Shown here one piece after another: positions 17,641 to 26,505 of a DNA stretch of 64,000 nucleotides. The stretch comes from Pararhizobium sp. YC-54. Lineage in GTDB: Bacteria; Pseudomonadota; Alphaproteobacteria; Rhizobiales; Rhizobiaceae. Positions within the stretch are counted from its first letter, which is position 1, and each line of letters opens with the position of its first letter. Both the position numbers and the translations under genes were made by a program. The stretch lies in the NCBI RefSeq assembly GCF_025847205.1, contig NZ_JAOYTH010000004.1, positions 186,001 to 250,000 of the forward strand, read 5' to 3'. Under the pieces are notes generated by a model. It ran no database searches. It was not told the DNA's origin and saw only the letters and a list, made by a program, of their open reading frames with translations.

Positions 17641-18441
17641 ATGGCACGCTCAGCTCTTCTTAATGTCATGGTTCAGGCCGCGTTCAAGGCCGGCAAGTCC
17701 CTGGCGCGCGATTTCGGCGAAGTGCAGAACCTGCAGGTCTCGCTGAAGGGGCCTGGCGATTATGTTTCGCAGGCCGACCGCAAGGCGGAAAAGCTGATCC
17801 GCGAGGAGCTTTTGAAGGCTCGCCCGACCTATGGCTTCCTCGGCGAGGAAAGCGAAGAGATCATCGGCACTGACGGCGCGCATCGCTGGATCGTCGATCC
17901 CTTGGATGGCACCACCAACTTCCTGCACGGCATTCCGCATTTCGCGATTTCGGTGGCGCTTGAGCGTCAGGGCGAAGTTGTCGCCGCTGTCATCCTCAAT
18001 CCGGCGACCGACGAACTCTATACGGCTGAGCGTGGCGGCGGAGCCTTCCTCAACGACCGCCGTTTGCGCGTTGCTGCCCGCAAGAACCTCTCCGATGCCG
18101 TCATCGGCACGGGCACGCCGCATCTGGGCGTTGCCAATCATGGCACCTATCTGGTCGAACTGCGCCACGTCATGGGCGAAGTGGCCGGCGTGCGCCGCAT
18201 GGGTGCTGCCTCGCTTGATCTCGCCTATGTCGCGGCTGGCCGGTTTGATGGGTTCTGGGAACGCGGCCTGATGCCGTGGGATCTGGCCGCGGGCATCCTT
18301 CTGATTCGCGAAGCCGGCGGCTGGGTTGCCGATATCGACGGCGGCAACAAGCCGATGGACGATGGTTCGATCGTCGCGGGCAACGAATATATCCGCAAGG
18401 CCCTGCATGACGTGCTGCACCGCCCCATTCCGGGCAAGTAA
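17641..18441 (+). CDS. suhB: Inositol-1-monophosphatase family protein SuhB
   Basis: The 266-aa Mg-dependent phosphatase has the metal-site motifs GFLGEESEE, WIVDPLDGTTNFLHGIPHF and, near the C-terminus, LMPWDLAAGILLIREAGG. These are the full signature of the IMPase/SuhB family, which dephosphorylates inositol-1-phosphate and in some bacteria affects rRNA processing. It is separated from efp by a terminator. A hairpin-forming 37-bp stretch (AACGGGC 18457-18463 / GCCCGTT 18487-18493) follows the stop. Confidence 0.94.
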   Translation: MARSALLNVMVQAAFKAGKSLARDFGEVQNLQVSLKGPGDYVSQADRKAEKLIREELLKARPTYGFLGEESEEIIGTDGAHRWIVDPLDGTTNFLHGIPHFAISVALERQGEVVAAVILNPATDELYTAERGGGAFLNDRRLRVAARKNLSDAVIGTGTPHLGVANHGTYLVELRHVMGEVAGVRRMGAASLDLAYVAAGRFDGFWERGLMPWDLAAGILLIREAGGWVADIDGGNKPMDDGSIVAGNEYIRKALHDVLHRPIPGK

Positions 18442-18525
18442 GCACAGAGCGGACTGAACGGGCGGCTGTTTCATCATGTTGGTGTTGCCCGTTGTTTCCA
18501 CTTCAATTTCGCGCAAAGTTCCTCT

Positions 18526-18629
18526 ACGGCGCCGCGCGTCATTCGTGACGCGCAAAGGCCGCTGTAGCACTTTGGTCTGCTGCATAATTTTTCCTTAAAT
18601 CGATTCCGATTTGAGGAATTATGCAGTAG
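18526..18629. repeat. RIME-like interspersed two-palindrome element, copy 2
   Basis: This 104-bp copy of the element at 7143-7247 shares GCCGCGCGTCATTC.TGACGCGC, CGCTGTAGCACTT and TGCATAATTTTTCCTTAAATCG. Differences in the second palindrome are partly compensatory (GGATCC versus GATTCC in the apical part). It lies in the gap between suhB and the MotA-like gene. Confidence 0.78.
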
Positions 18630-18703
18630 TCTCCGCCCCAGCGCCGCCCTACCTGTTTTTGCAGGCAAGGCCGCAGCACTGGCAAACCGGAGAGTAGAGC
18701 CCC

Positions 18704-19807
18704 ATGGCGAAATTGGAACTGTCGGGATGGGATACCGGCGGAGTTTTGAACGAGGGGTATAATCCCAACAAGCTGTCGAGCCCGATGGTCTTCTTCTGGA
18801 CCATGGTGATCTTCCTGATCATCGTCGGGTTCGTTGCGGCCATTCTGTTTCGCCAGGCACAGGCGGCTTTCCTCAGCAATCCCGGTCTGAACGGACTTAT
18901 TTTCGGCGTTTTGCTGATCGGTATTCTGCTGGTCTTCAACCATGTTTTCAGCTTGCGGCCGGAAGTTCGCTGGTTCAATTCCTTCCGTGCTGCCGGTAGT
19001 GCCGAGAAGGTTGGCCGCGATCCCGTGCTTCTGGCGCCGATGCGGGCGCTGATCGGTCCGCGCCATTCCATGTCGATCTCGACGACGGCGCTCAGGTCCA
19101 TTCTCGATTCGATTGCCACCCGGCTCGACGAATCACGCGACACCTCGCGATACATGATCGGCCTTCTGGTCTTTCTCGGTCTGCTCGGCACCTTCTGGGG
19201 TCTCCTCGGTACGATCGGCTCGATCAACACGGTCATCCAGTCGCTCGATGCCGGAACGGGAAGCACCGAGGATGTCCTTGCCGCCCTGAAATCCGGCCTG
19301 TCTGCGCCGTTGAGCGGCATGGGCACGGCGTTCTCGACATCGCTCTTCGGTCTGTCCGGATCGCTGATCCTCGGCTTTCTCGACCTTCAGGCCGGCCGGG
19401 CGCAAAACCGCTTTTATACTGAGCTCGAAAACTGGCTGTCATCGGTGACCGATGTCAGCTCCGACCACATGACGGCTTCCGGAAAACCCGGCACTGCGCC
19501 TGCCGAGGAGCTTCGCCAGCTGACGGAGCAGCTGGCCCGGCTCAATCAGGACGGCGGCATGAACCAGCGCACGACGGCGGCGATGGCCAGCCTTGCGGAA
19601 GGCATTCAGGGCCTGGTGAAAAACATGCGCGGAGAACAGCAGATGCTGCGCGACTGGATCGAAGCACAGCAGGAGGAAGCAAAGTCGATGCGCAAGACGC
19701 TCGACAAGCTTTCGGCGCGCATCGGACAAGCGGACAAGATCTCGACGCATCCGGACAGAACACCATCCAAGTTTGCCCGCGTTGAAGACACCGGAGGGAA
19801 TGACTGA
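18704..19807 (+). CDS. MotA/TolQ/ExbB-like proton-channel subunit
   Basis: The 367-aa membrane protein has hydrophobic segments near 28-50 and 64-84, then a third and fourth at about 145-170 and 205-230. The latter two carry the MotA/TolQ core GLLVFLGLLGTFWGLLGTIGSI and SGLSAPLSGMGTAFSTSLFGLSGSL. A long, charged, probably helical cytoplasmic tail follows (about 240-367). It is coupled by a one-base overlap to a MotB-like gene. It does not look like flagellar MotA (no flagellar neighbours) nor like tolQ, which is separately present at 62765. Its function is unknown. Confidence 0.82.
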   Translation: MAKLELSGWDTGGVLNEGYNPNKLSSPMVFFWTMVIFLIIVGFVAAILFRQAQAAFLSNPGLNGLIFGVLLIGILLVFNHVFSLRPEVRWFNSFRAAGSAEKVGRDPVLLAPMRALIGPRHSMSISTTALRSILDSIATRLDESRDTSRYMIGLLVFLGLLGTFWGLLGTIGSINTVIQSLDAGTGSTEDVLAALKSGLSAPLSGMGTAFSTSLFGLSGSLILGFLDLQAGRAQNRFYTELENWLSSVTDVSSDHMTASGKPGTAPAEELRQLTEQLARLNQDGGMNQRTTAAMASLAEGIQGLVKNMRGEQQMLRDWIEAQQEEAKSMRKTLDKLSARIGQADKISTHPDRTPSKFARVEDTGGND

Positions 19808-20838
19808 TGGCACTGGCGCGCAAGGGCCGCAGCCAGAGGACTGTCGATTACTGGCCGGGCTTTGTCGATGCCCTGTCGACGCTGCTCTTGTCCATCATGT
19901 TCCTGCTCTGCGTCTTTGTGCTGGGGCAGTTTCTGCTCAGCCGCGAAATCAGTGGCAAGGACGATGTGCTCAACCGGCTGAACAGCCAGATCAACGAACT
20001 GACCCAACTTCTGGCGCTGGAAAAGGGCGGCAAGCAGGATCTCGAGGATTCCCTTGCCAATCTGCAGGCATCGCTGGCAACGTCGGAAGGCGAGCGCTCG
20101 CGGTTGCAGGCGCTGCTGGAGCAGGGGGCCGGCAGTTCCGATACCGCAAACCAGCAGATCACTGACCTGACGGGCAAGCTCGATGCGGAAAAGCAGGTGA
20201 GCACCCGGGCCATGAGCCAGATCGATCTGCTCAACCAGCAGATTGCCGCGCTGCGCAGCCAGATTGCCGCCATCGAAGGGGCGCTGCAGGCGTCCGAGGC
20301 CAAGGACACAGCATCGCAAACGAAGATTGCCGATCTCGGCCGCCGCCTGAACGTGGCGTTGGCGCAGCGTGTCCAGGAACTCAACCGCTACCGGTCCGAC
20401 TTCTTCGGGCGGTTGCGTGAAATCCTGTCCGACCGCGAAAACATCCGTATTGTCGGCGACCGCTTTGTCTTCCAGTCGGAAGTGCTGTTTCCCTCTGGGG
20501 GCAATGAACTGAACCCCGCGGGGCAGGAGGAGATGGCCAAACTTGCTACGGCTCTGCTCGATCTTGCCAAGGAAATTCCCTCCGAGATCAACTGGGTGCT
20601 CCGCGTCGACGGGCATACGGACAATGTCCCGCTTTCCGGTACGGGACGTTACATCGACAACTGGGAGCTTTCGTCGGCGCGCGCGACCTCCGTCGTCAAG
20701 TACCTGATCTCGCGCGGCGTTCCGGCAGACAGGCTGGTTGCCGCCGGTTTCGGTGAGTTCCAGCCGATCGCCGAAGGTGGCAGTCCGGAGGCACGGTCCC
20801 AGAATCGCCGTATCGAGTTGAAGCTGACCGAGAAGTGA
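19807..20838 (+). CDS. MotB/OmpA-like peptidoglycan-binding stator subunit
   Basis: The 343-aa protein has one N-terminal transmembrane helix preceded by the conserved Asp (WPGFVDALSTLLLSIMFLL, Asp about residue 21; MotB-type channel acid). A long coiled coil (about 45-195) and a C-terminal OmpA domain follow, with VDGHTDNVPLSG, NWELSSARATSVVKYL and AGFGEFQPIAEG...SQNRRIELKL. The domain should anchor to peptidoglycan. With the upstream MotA-like protein it forms a predicted ion-driven stator of unknown task. Confidence 0.85.
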   Translation: MALARKGRSQRTVDYWPGFVDALSTLLLSIMFLLCVFVLGQFLLSREISGKDDVLNRLNSQINELTQLLALEKGGKQDLEDSLANLQASLATSEGERSRLQALLEQGAGSSDTANQQITDLTGKLDAEKQVSTRAMSQIDLLNQQIAALRSQIAAIEGALQASEAKDTASQTKIADLGRRLNVALAQRVQELNRYRSDFFGRLREILSDRENIRIVGDRFVFQSEVLFPSGGNELNPAGQEEMAKLATALLDLAKEIPSEINWVLRVDGHTDNVPLSGTGRYIDNWELSSARATSVVKYLISRGVPADRLVAAGFGEFQPIAEGGSPEARSQNRRIELKLTEK

Positions 20839-20968
20839 GCGCTTTGCCTTCCGGTTAACGCGGCATCCTGCAAGCAGTGATCCACTGTTTTCCGCCGGCG
20901 TTTCATCGTTGCCCTGACGTTTACGTGTGCGTAATGTCCGGTGAGGGTGGAATTGCAGGAGGGCGACG

Positions 20969-22612
20969 ATGGATTGCGATGTTCTGGTGATCGGGGCGGG
21001 TCTTGCGGGTCTCGTGACGGCGGTGGAGGCTGCCGACCGCGGTCTGCGGGTCATCGTGCTTGATCAGGAAGGCGAGCAGAATCTCGGCGGCCAGGCCTTC
21101 TGGTCGCTCGGTGGCCTTCTGTTTGTCGATAGCCCCGAGCAGCGTCGCATGCGCATTCGCGACACGCTCGATCTGGCGCGTCAGGACTGGATGGGGTCTG
21201 CGCAATTCGATCGCCCCGAGGATTTCTGGCCGCGCCGCTGGGCGGAGGCCTATCTCGATTTCGCCGCCGGCGAAAAGCGCGCCTGGCTTCATCGTCAAGG
21301 CATGCGCTGGTTTCCCGTTGTCGGTTGGGCAGAGCGCGGCGGCGGGCTCGCCGATGGTCACGGAAATTCGGTGCCGCGGTTCCATGTGACATGGGGAACG
21401 GGGCCGGGCGTGCTGGCGCCGTTTATCGCACGGGCACGGGCGTTGGAGGCAAGGGGTCGCATTCGCTTCCGTTTCCGCCATCAGGTGGACGAATTGATCG
21501 TGAGCAACGGCACTGTTACCGGCGCACGTGGCTCAGTGCTGAAAAGCGACGACGTGCCGCGCGGCCGGCGCAGTTCGCGCGAGGTGGTCGACGAGTTCTG
21601 GTTCGAGGCCGGCGCCGTTGTCGTCTCGTCCGGCGGCATCGGTGGCAATCATGATATGGTGCGCCGGCAATGGCCGGTCGATCGCCTGGGGCCGCCGCCG
21701 AACTTCATGGTCAGCGGTGTGCCCGACTATGTCGACGGGCGCATGGTCGAAATCGCCGAGCATGCGCGTGGCTCGGTCATCAACAAGGACCGCATGTGGC
21801 ACTATACCGAGGGCCTTCGGAACTTCCATCCGGTCTGGCCGAACCACGGCATCCGCATCCTGCCCGGTCCATCCTCGTTCTGGTGCGATGCCGACGGCAA
21901 CCGGTTCGCCGCACCCGCCATGCCAGGCTTCGATACGCTCGGCACCTTGAAGGCGATCCGCAGGGGCGGTGCCGACTACAGCTGGTTCATCCTGACGAAG
22001 GCGATCATCAAGAAGGAGTTCGCGCTGTCCGGTTCCGAGCAGAACCCGGATCTGACGAACAAGGACATTCCGCTGCTGTTAAAGAGGCTCGGCAAAAACC
22101 CACCAGGCCCGGTGCAATCCTTCATGGACAAGGGCGAGGACTTTATCGTTCGCGATCGGCTGGACGATCTGGTCGAGGCCATGAATACCCTGAGCGGCGA
22201 GGGGCGGCTTTCGCTGGAACACCTGCGTGGCCAGATCGAGGCGCGCGACCGCGAGATCGGCAATCCGTTCTCGAAGGATGCCCAGGTCACGGCCATCCGG
22301 GGGGCGCGAAACTATCTCGGCGACCGGCTGATGCGGACCGCCAGGCCGCATCGTCTGCTCGATCCGAAGGCCGGACCGCTGATTGCCGTCCGGCTGAATA
22401 TCCTCACCCGGAAAACGCTGGGCGGTCTGCAGACGGATCTGAATGGCCGGGTGCTGGAACTGTCAGGCGAACCGGTGCCGGGGCTCTATGCGGCTGGCGA
22501 GGTGGCGGGTTTCGGCGGCGGCGGCATGCATGGTTACAACGCGCTCGAAGGCACGTTTCTCGGCGGCTGCCTGTTTTCGGGACGAATTGCCGGGCGCAGC
22601 GTCGGCGCCTGA
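20969..22612 (+). CDS. FAD-binding dehydrogenase (fumarate reductase / ketosteroid-dehydrogenase type)
   Basis: The 547-aa flavoprotein has N-terminal dinucleotide motif VLVIGAGLAGLVTAVEAADRG and GGQAFWSLGG. The C-terminal FAD-contact segment reads PGLYAAGEVAGFGGGGMHGYNALEGTFLGG. This is the FAD-dependent dehydrogenase family with a fumarate-reductase-like fold; the substrate cannot be read from sequence. A strong AGGAGGG site precedes the ATG. It is convergent with the Bug-type gene; a 10-bp GC-rich hairpin separates them. Confidence 0.88.
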   Translation: MDCDVLVIGAGLAGLVTAVEAADRGLRVIVLDQEGEQNLGGQAFWSLGGLLFVDSPEQRRMRIRDTLDLARQDWMGSAQFDRPEDFWPRRWAEAYLDFAAGEKRAWLHRQGMRWFPVVGWAERGGGLADGHGNSVPRFHVTWGTGPGVLAPFIARARALEARGRIRFRFRHQVDELIVSNGTVTGARGSVLKSDDVPRGRRSSREVVDEFWFEAGAVVVSSGGIGGNHDMVRRQWPVDRLGPPPNFMVSGVPDYVDGRMVEIAEHARGSVINKDRMWHYTEGLRNFHPVWPNHGIRILPGPSSFWCDADGNRFAAPAMPGFDTLGTLKAIRRGGADYSWFILTKAIIKKEFALSGSEQNPDLTNKDIPLLLKRLGKNPPGPVQSFMDKGEDFIVRDRLDDLVEAMNTLSGEGRLSLEHLRGQIEARDREIGNPFSKDAQVTAIRGARNYLGDRLMRTARPHRLLDPKAGPLIAVRLNILTRKTLGGLQTDLNGRVLELSGEPVPGLYAAGEVAGFGGGGMHGYNALEGTFLGGCLFSGRIAGRSVGA

Positions 22613-22627
22613 TCGGGGTGTGGAAAC

Positions 22628-22652
22628 CGCTCCCCGGAGTGACCGGGGAGCG
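22628..22652. terminator. GC-rich hairpin between convergent genes
   Basis: A perfect 10-bp stem CGCTCCCCGG/CCGGGGAGCG with an AGTGA loop lies between the convergent FAD dehydrogenase and Bug genes. There is no T-run on either strand. Confidence 0.55.
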
Positions 22653-22660
22653 ACTGACGA

Positions 22661-23644
22661 TCAGTCCAGCTGAACGTTGGCGTCCTTGACGACCGGACTC
22701 CATTTTGCAAGTTCGGCCGTCACATGGGTGGCCAGTTCTTCCGGCGTCGAGGCGACGATGGTGGCGCTGAAATCCTTCATCTTCTCGGCCACCGTCGGGT
22801 CAGCCAGGGCTTTTTTGGCCGCAGCATTCAGCCGGTCGATGGCTTCCTTCGGTGTGCCGGCCGGGGCAAACAGCGCATTCCAGGTATAGGTCTCGTAGCC
22901 GGGGATGGTCTCGGCGATCGTCGGCACATCCGGGAAGGAGGCGGCACGCTCCTTCGTTGTCACGGCCAAGGCCCGCAAGGTGCCGGACTTGATATGACCG
23001 GAGGACGACGGCAGGTTGTCGAACATGATCGGCACCTGGTTGCCGATGACGTCGTTCAGCGCCGGGCCGGATCCCTTGTACGGCACGTGCTGCATGCTGA
23101 CGCCGGCCATCTTCTTGAACAGTTCGCCGGACAGATGCAACGGCGTGCCGTTTCCGGATGAGGCGTAGGAGTATTGGTCCGGCGCCGCCTTCAGCAAGGC
23201 CACGAGTTCAGCGACGTTCTTGGCCGGCAGTTCCGGGTTGACCACGAGCACGTTGGGCACCAGCACCAGCAGCGAGACCGGAGCGAAGTCCTTCTCCGGA
23301 TCGTAGGGCTTGGTCTTCAAAATCAACGGATTGAGCGCGTGTGTCGCAACCGTTCCCATTAGGATCGTATAGCCATCGGGTTCAGCCCGGGCCACCCGGT
23401 CGGCGCCGAGATTGCCGCCGGCGCCCGCGACGTTTTCAACCACGACCTGCTGGCCGAGATCGTCAGACATTTTCTGCCCGATGATGCGGGCAACGACGTC
23501 GGTCGAGCCGCCGGCGGCAAACGGAACCACCAGGGTCACCGGACGATCGGGGAACTCCTGCGCCTGTGCCGCCGTACCGAGGGCAAGCGCTGACGCTGCC
23601 ACCATTGCAAGGCCAAGTGCCGTCCGCCGTTTCAAAAACCTCAT
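22661..23644 (-). CDS. Bug/TctC-family periplasmic substrate-binding protein
   Basis: The 327-aa protein has a signal peptide (ALGLAMVAASALALGTAAQAQ). The Bug fold shows FPDRPVTLVVPFAAGGSTDVVARI, the ligand-cleft segment NVAGAGGNLGA, and the second-lobe motifs YKGSGPALNDVIGNQVPIMFDN and FAPAGTPKEAIDRLNAA. These proteins capture carboxylates for TctAB-type tripartite transporters or sense them. No tctA or tctB gene is present, so it is an orphan binding protein. Start and GGGAGGAG site are convincing. Confidence 0.92.
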   Translation of the reverse strand: MRFLKRRTALGLAMVAASALALGTAAQAQEFPDRPVTLVVPFAAGGSTDVVARIIGQKMSDDLGQQVVVENVAGAGGNLGADRVARAEPDGYTILMGTVATHALNPLILKTKPYDPEKDFAPVSLLVLVPNVLVVNPELPAKNVAELVALLKAAPDQYSYASSGNGTPLHLSGELFKKMAGVSMQHVPYKGSGPALNDVIGNQVPIMFDNLPSSSGHIKSGTLRALAVTTKERAASFPDVPTIAETIPGYETYTWNALFAPAGTPKEAIDRLNAAAKKALADPTVAEKMKDFSATIVASTPEELATHVTAELAKWSPVVKDANVQLD

Positions 23645-23763
23645 TCCAATCTCCTCCCAAAGCGTTCCTGTCCGGAAACAACACGAAGGCCGTTTCCGCG
23701 GGCAACAATAGCGCGGGATGTCCCAAGGGCAACCTTGGGACAGGAATTTAACGGTTAAACACG

Positions 23764-25569
23764 TCAGCCGAGCGTGACGACGTTGCTTGCCTCCGGAGAA
23801 TCATAGTCGAACTGCAGGCGGGCGAGCTTGGCGTAGAGCCCGCCGTGGCGGACGAGGGAGGCATGCGTGCCTTCCTCGACGATCCGGCCCTGATCCATGA
23901 CGAGGATGCGATCCGCCTTCAGAACGGTTGCGAGGCGATGGGCGATAACCAGTGTGGTGCGTTCGCGCATCAGACCATCCAGCGCCTTCTGGAGCAGTGT
24001 CTCGCTCTCGGCGTCGAGCGCGGAGGTCGCCTCGTCAAGCAGGAGCACGGGTGCGTTTTTCAGGATCGCACGGGCAATCGCGATGCGCTGCCGCTGGCCG
24101 CCCGACAGCGTGATGCCGCGTTCGCCTACCTGCGTGTCGTAGCCTTGATCGAGCCTGGCGATGAACTCGTCGGCCTGGGCGGCGACGGCTGCGGCCTTTA
24201 CCATCTCACGCGATGCCGACGGCAGGCCGAACGCGATGTTGTCGTGGATCGAAGCCGCAAAGATCGTCACGTCCTGCGGCACGATGGCGATGCGGCGGCG
24301 CAGGGCTTCCGGATCGACGGCGCGGATATCGGCGCCATCCACGCAGATTGCGCCCTTCACCGGATCGTAGAACCTCAGAAGCAGGGAGAAGACAGTGCTC
24401 TTGCCGGCGCCGGACGGGCCGACGATGGCAACCGTTTCGCCGGGCTTGACGGCAAAGCTCAGACCCTTGACGCTTTTGTAATTGGGTCTTGAGGGGTAGG
24501 CAAAGTGGACATCGTTGAAGGTCACGGCGCCCTGTGCCGGTTCCGGCATGGCAAGCGGATCGGCCGGTGCGGTTATGTCCGGCTGCTCCGCCAGCAATTC
24601 GCTCAGCCGTTCGGCAGCGCCCGCGGCCTGCGAGAGTTCGCCCCAGACTTCCGAAAGCGCGCCGAGGCTGCCTGCGGCAAAGACCGAGTAGAGCAGGAAC
24701 TGGCCGAGTGTTCCGGCCGACAGTGCGCCGGAGAGCACATCCTGCGCGCCGAACCACAACACGGCAACGACGCTGCCGAAGATCATGGTGATGGCAAAAG
24801 CCGTAAGGATGGAGCGGGCCTTGATGGCGGAGCGTGCCGCCTCATAGGCGCTTTCGACGGCGCCGCCGTAACGGGCCTGCGCCACGGCTTCGCCGTTGAA
24901 GGCCTGGACGGTGCGGGCGGCCGAAATCGCTTCGCCGGCATAGGCCGAGGCGGTAGCCAGCGTATCCTGCGCCTCGCGCGACCGGCGCCGTACCGAGCGG
25001 CCAAAACCGACCAGCGGGAAGACGATGACGGGGATGGCTGCAATCACCAGGCTCGACAGTTTCGGGCTGGTATAGACCATCATGCCGATGGCCCCGAGAC
25101 ACAGGATGATGTTGCGCAGCGCCACGGACGCTGTCGCGCCAACGGCGGACTTGATCTGCGTCGTATCGGCGGTCAGCCGTGAGACGATCTCGCCGGACTG
25201 GTTGACATCGAAGAAGGAGGGGGAAAGCCGGGTGACATGGTCGAAGACGTCGCGGCGCAGGTCAGAGACGATGCGTTCCCCGAGCGTGATGACGAAGTAG
25301 TAGCGGGCGGCACTCGCCAGAGCCAGAATGATCGCCAGGATCATCAGCATCGAGAAGTAGGTGTTGATGAAGCCGGAATCGGAATTCGAGAAGCCGTGGT
25401 CGATCATCCGGCGCACGGCCATCGGCAGCGTCAACGTCGTCACGGCGGCAGCGACCAGCGAAATGCCGGCGCCTATGACGAGATTGCGATAGCGCTGGAT
25501 GTACGGCAGCAGCTTGACCAGCGGGCGGACTGACTTTCGTCCCGCCGGTTGAACGACCTCATTCGACAC
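23764..25569 (-). CDS. Type IV ABC exporter half-transporter (MsbA/multidrug type)
   Basis: The 601-aa fusion has a six-helix ABC transmembrane domain (about 25-315) and a nucleotide-binding domain (about 350-590). The latter has Walker A GPSGAGKST, signature LSGGQRQRIAIARA, Walker B VLLLDEATSALD and switch His in IAHRLAT. It is expected to work as a homodimer exporting lipids or hydrophobic compounds; the substrate is unknown. GTG at 25569 is the start because GGAGG is correctly spaced. It is divergent from rpmE. Confidence 0.93.
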   Translation of the reverse strand: MSNEVVQPAGRKSVRPLVKLLPYIQRYRNLVIGAGISLVAAAVTTLTLPMAVRRMIDHGFSNSDSGFINTYFSMLMILAIILALASAARYYFVITLGERIVSDLRRDVFDHVTRLSPSFFDVNQSGEIVSRLTADTTQIKSAVGATASVALRNIILCLGAIGMMVYTSPKLSSLVIAAIPVIVFPLVGFGRSVRRRSREAQDTLATASAYAGEAISAARTVQAFNGEAVAQARYGGAVESAYEAARSAIKARSILTAFAITMIFGSVVAVLWFGAQDVLSGALSAGTLGQFLLYSVFAAGSLGALSEVWGELSQAAGAAERLSELLAEQPDITAPADPLAMPEPAQGAVTFNDVHFAYPSRPNYKSVKGLSFAVKPGETVAIVGPSGAGKSTVFSLLLRFYDPVKGAICVDGADIRAVDPEALRRRIAIVPQDVTIFAASIHDNIAFGLPSASREMVKAAAVAAQADEFIARLDQGYDTQVGERGITLSGGQRQRIAIARAILKNAPVLLLDEATSALDAESETLLQKALDGLMRERTTLVIAHRLATVLKADRILVMDQGRIVEEGTHASLVRHGGLYAKLARLQFDYDSPEASNVVTLG

Positions 25570-25786
25570 ATGACCTCCAATACCGGAAGAAGCTGCAAAA
25601 CTCGCATGAGTCTTCTCCGGCGGTACTTGTTATCCTAATGACCATCATGTATAGGCACGGCATCAAATTGGGAAGCCGTGGTCCCTTCAGTGGTCTGCGG
25701 CTTCATTTACGTGTTCGGTCCCCATGCCGCAATGGCCCGCAAATGGCTTGCGACAATTGGACCCTGGAACTTGCAGGAAGATTGTT

Positions 25787-26008
25787 ATGAAGGCTGATAT
25801 CCATCCCGCTTACCACATGATCAAAGTCGTCATGACAGACGGCACCTCCTACGAAACCCGCTCGACCTGGGGTTCGGAAGGCCAGACCATGAACCTCGAA
25901 ATCGACCCGAAGTCGCATCCGGCATGGACCGGTGGCAACCAGCAGATGATGGACCGCGGCGGCCGCGTTTCCAAGTTCAAGAAGCGCTTCGAAGGCCTCG
26001 GCCTTTAA
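25787..26008 (+). CDS. rpmE: 50S ribosomal protein L31, zinc-free type
   Basis: The 73-aa protein starts [19 protein letters not shown] and ends [15 protein letters not shown], characteristic of L31. It has no cysteines, so it is the zinc-independent form. AGGAAG precedes the ATG at 25787; an in-frame extension to 25724 is not protein-like. A strong terminator follows. Confidence 0.97.
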   Translation: MKADIHPAYHMIKVVMTDGTSYETRSTWGSEGQTMNLEIDPKSHPAWTGGNQQMMDRGGRVSKFKKRFEGLGL

Positions 26009-26036
26009 GTTTTTCCTGCTGGAAGATGATTTTGAG

Positions 26037-26061
26037 AAGCCCGGTTTTCCCGGGCTTTTTT
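26037..26061 (+). terminator. Rho-independent terminator of rpmE
   Basis: Stem AAGCCCGG/CCGGGCTT with a TTTTC loop and a run of six T. Confidence 0.93.
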
Positions 26062-26139
26062 GCGTTTGGGGCCGAGGTCACGCCTCTCCTGAGCGGCAGT
26101 ACTTCCTGCCGCATTGTCCCGATCCAAAAAACAATAGTG

Positions 26140-26168
26140 TTGACTAATCAATTAGTCTCGACTATTTA
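26140..26168 (+). promoter_or_regulatory. Promoter with embedded dyad for the ArsR-SRPBCC operon
   Basis: A -35-like TTGACT (26140-26145) and -10-like TATTTA (26163-26168) are 17 bp apart. The dyad ACTAAT-CA-ATTAGT (26143-26156) overlaps the -35 and spacer, the expected place for an autoregulatory ArsR operator. The ATG at 26176 would lie at or next to the transcription start and lacks a ribosome site. Confidence 0.6.
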
Positions 26169-26175
26169 AATAGGC

Positions 26176-26505
26176 ATGTTCGAAGCTACCCACATCACCA
26201 CTGTCCTGCGTACCCTCGCTGATCCGACGCGGCGCGCCGTTTTCGAGCGGGTCGTCGGTTGCGACGAAATATCCGTGGTCGAGCTGACGCGCGGCAGCGG
26301 CGTGACGCAGGGCGCCATCTCGCAGCATCTCAAGTCGCTGAAGCAGGCCGGCCTTGTCGTCGAGCGCCCGGAAGGCCGCAACGTCTATTACCGGGCCCGG
26401 CCGGAAGGTCTCGAGCCGCTTGCCGATTGGATGAGCCATTACGGCGTCTTCTGGCGTGACCGCTTTGCCAATCTTAGAACCTTGCTCAAGGAGATCGATC
26501 CATGA
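26176..26505 (+). CDS. ArsR-family winged-helix repressor
   Basis: The 109-aa protein has an ArsR fold: VLRTLADPTRRAVFERV, recognition helix SGVTQGAISQHLKSLKQAGLV and wing PEGRNVYYRARPEGL. It lacks a CxC metal site. It belongs to the group of ArsR proteins paired with SRPBCC/AHSA1 partners; the partner gene follows with a four-base overlap (ATGA at 26502). A dyad overlaps its promoter, suggesting autoregulation. Confidence 0.9.
   Translation: MFEATHITTVLRTLADPTRRAVFERVVGCDEISVVELTRGSGVTQGAISQHLKSLKQAGLVVERPEGRNVYYRARPEGLEPLADWMSHYGVFWRDRFANLRTLLKEIDP

Noticed and set aside
18442-18525. Known rhizobial small RNA next to suhB
   Set aside because: A small RNA family named after suhB exists in alphaproteobacteria, but I could not match its features here beyond one hairpin.
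18704-20838. Zorya defence system
   Set aside because: MotA/MotB-like pair present, but no ZorC/ZorD/ZorE-type partner gene nearby; kept only as an orphan stator finding.
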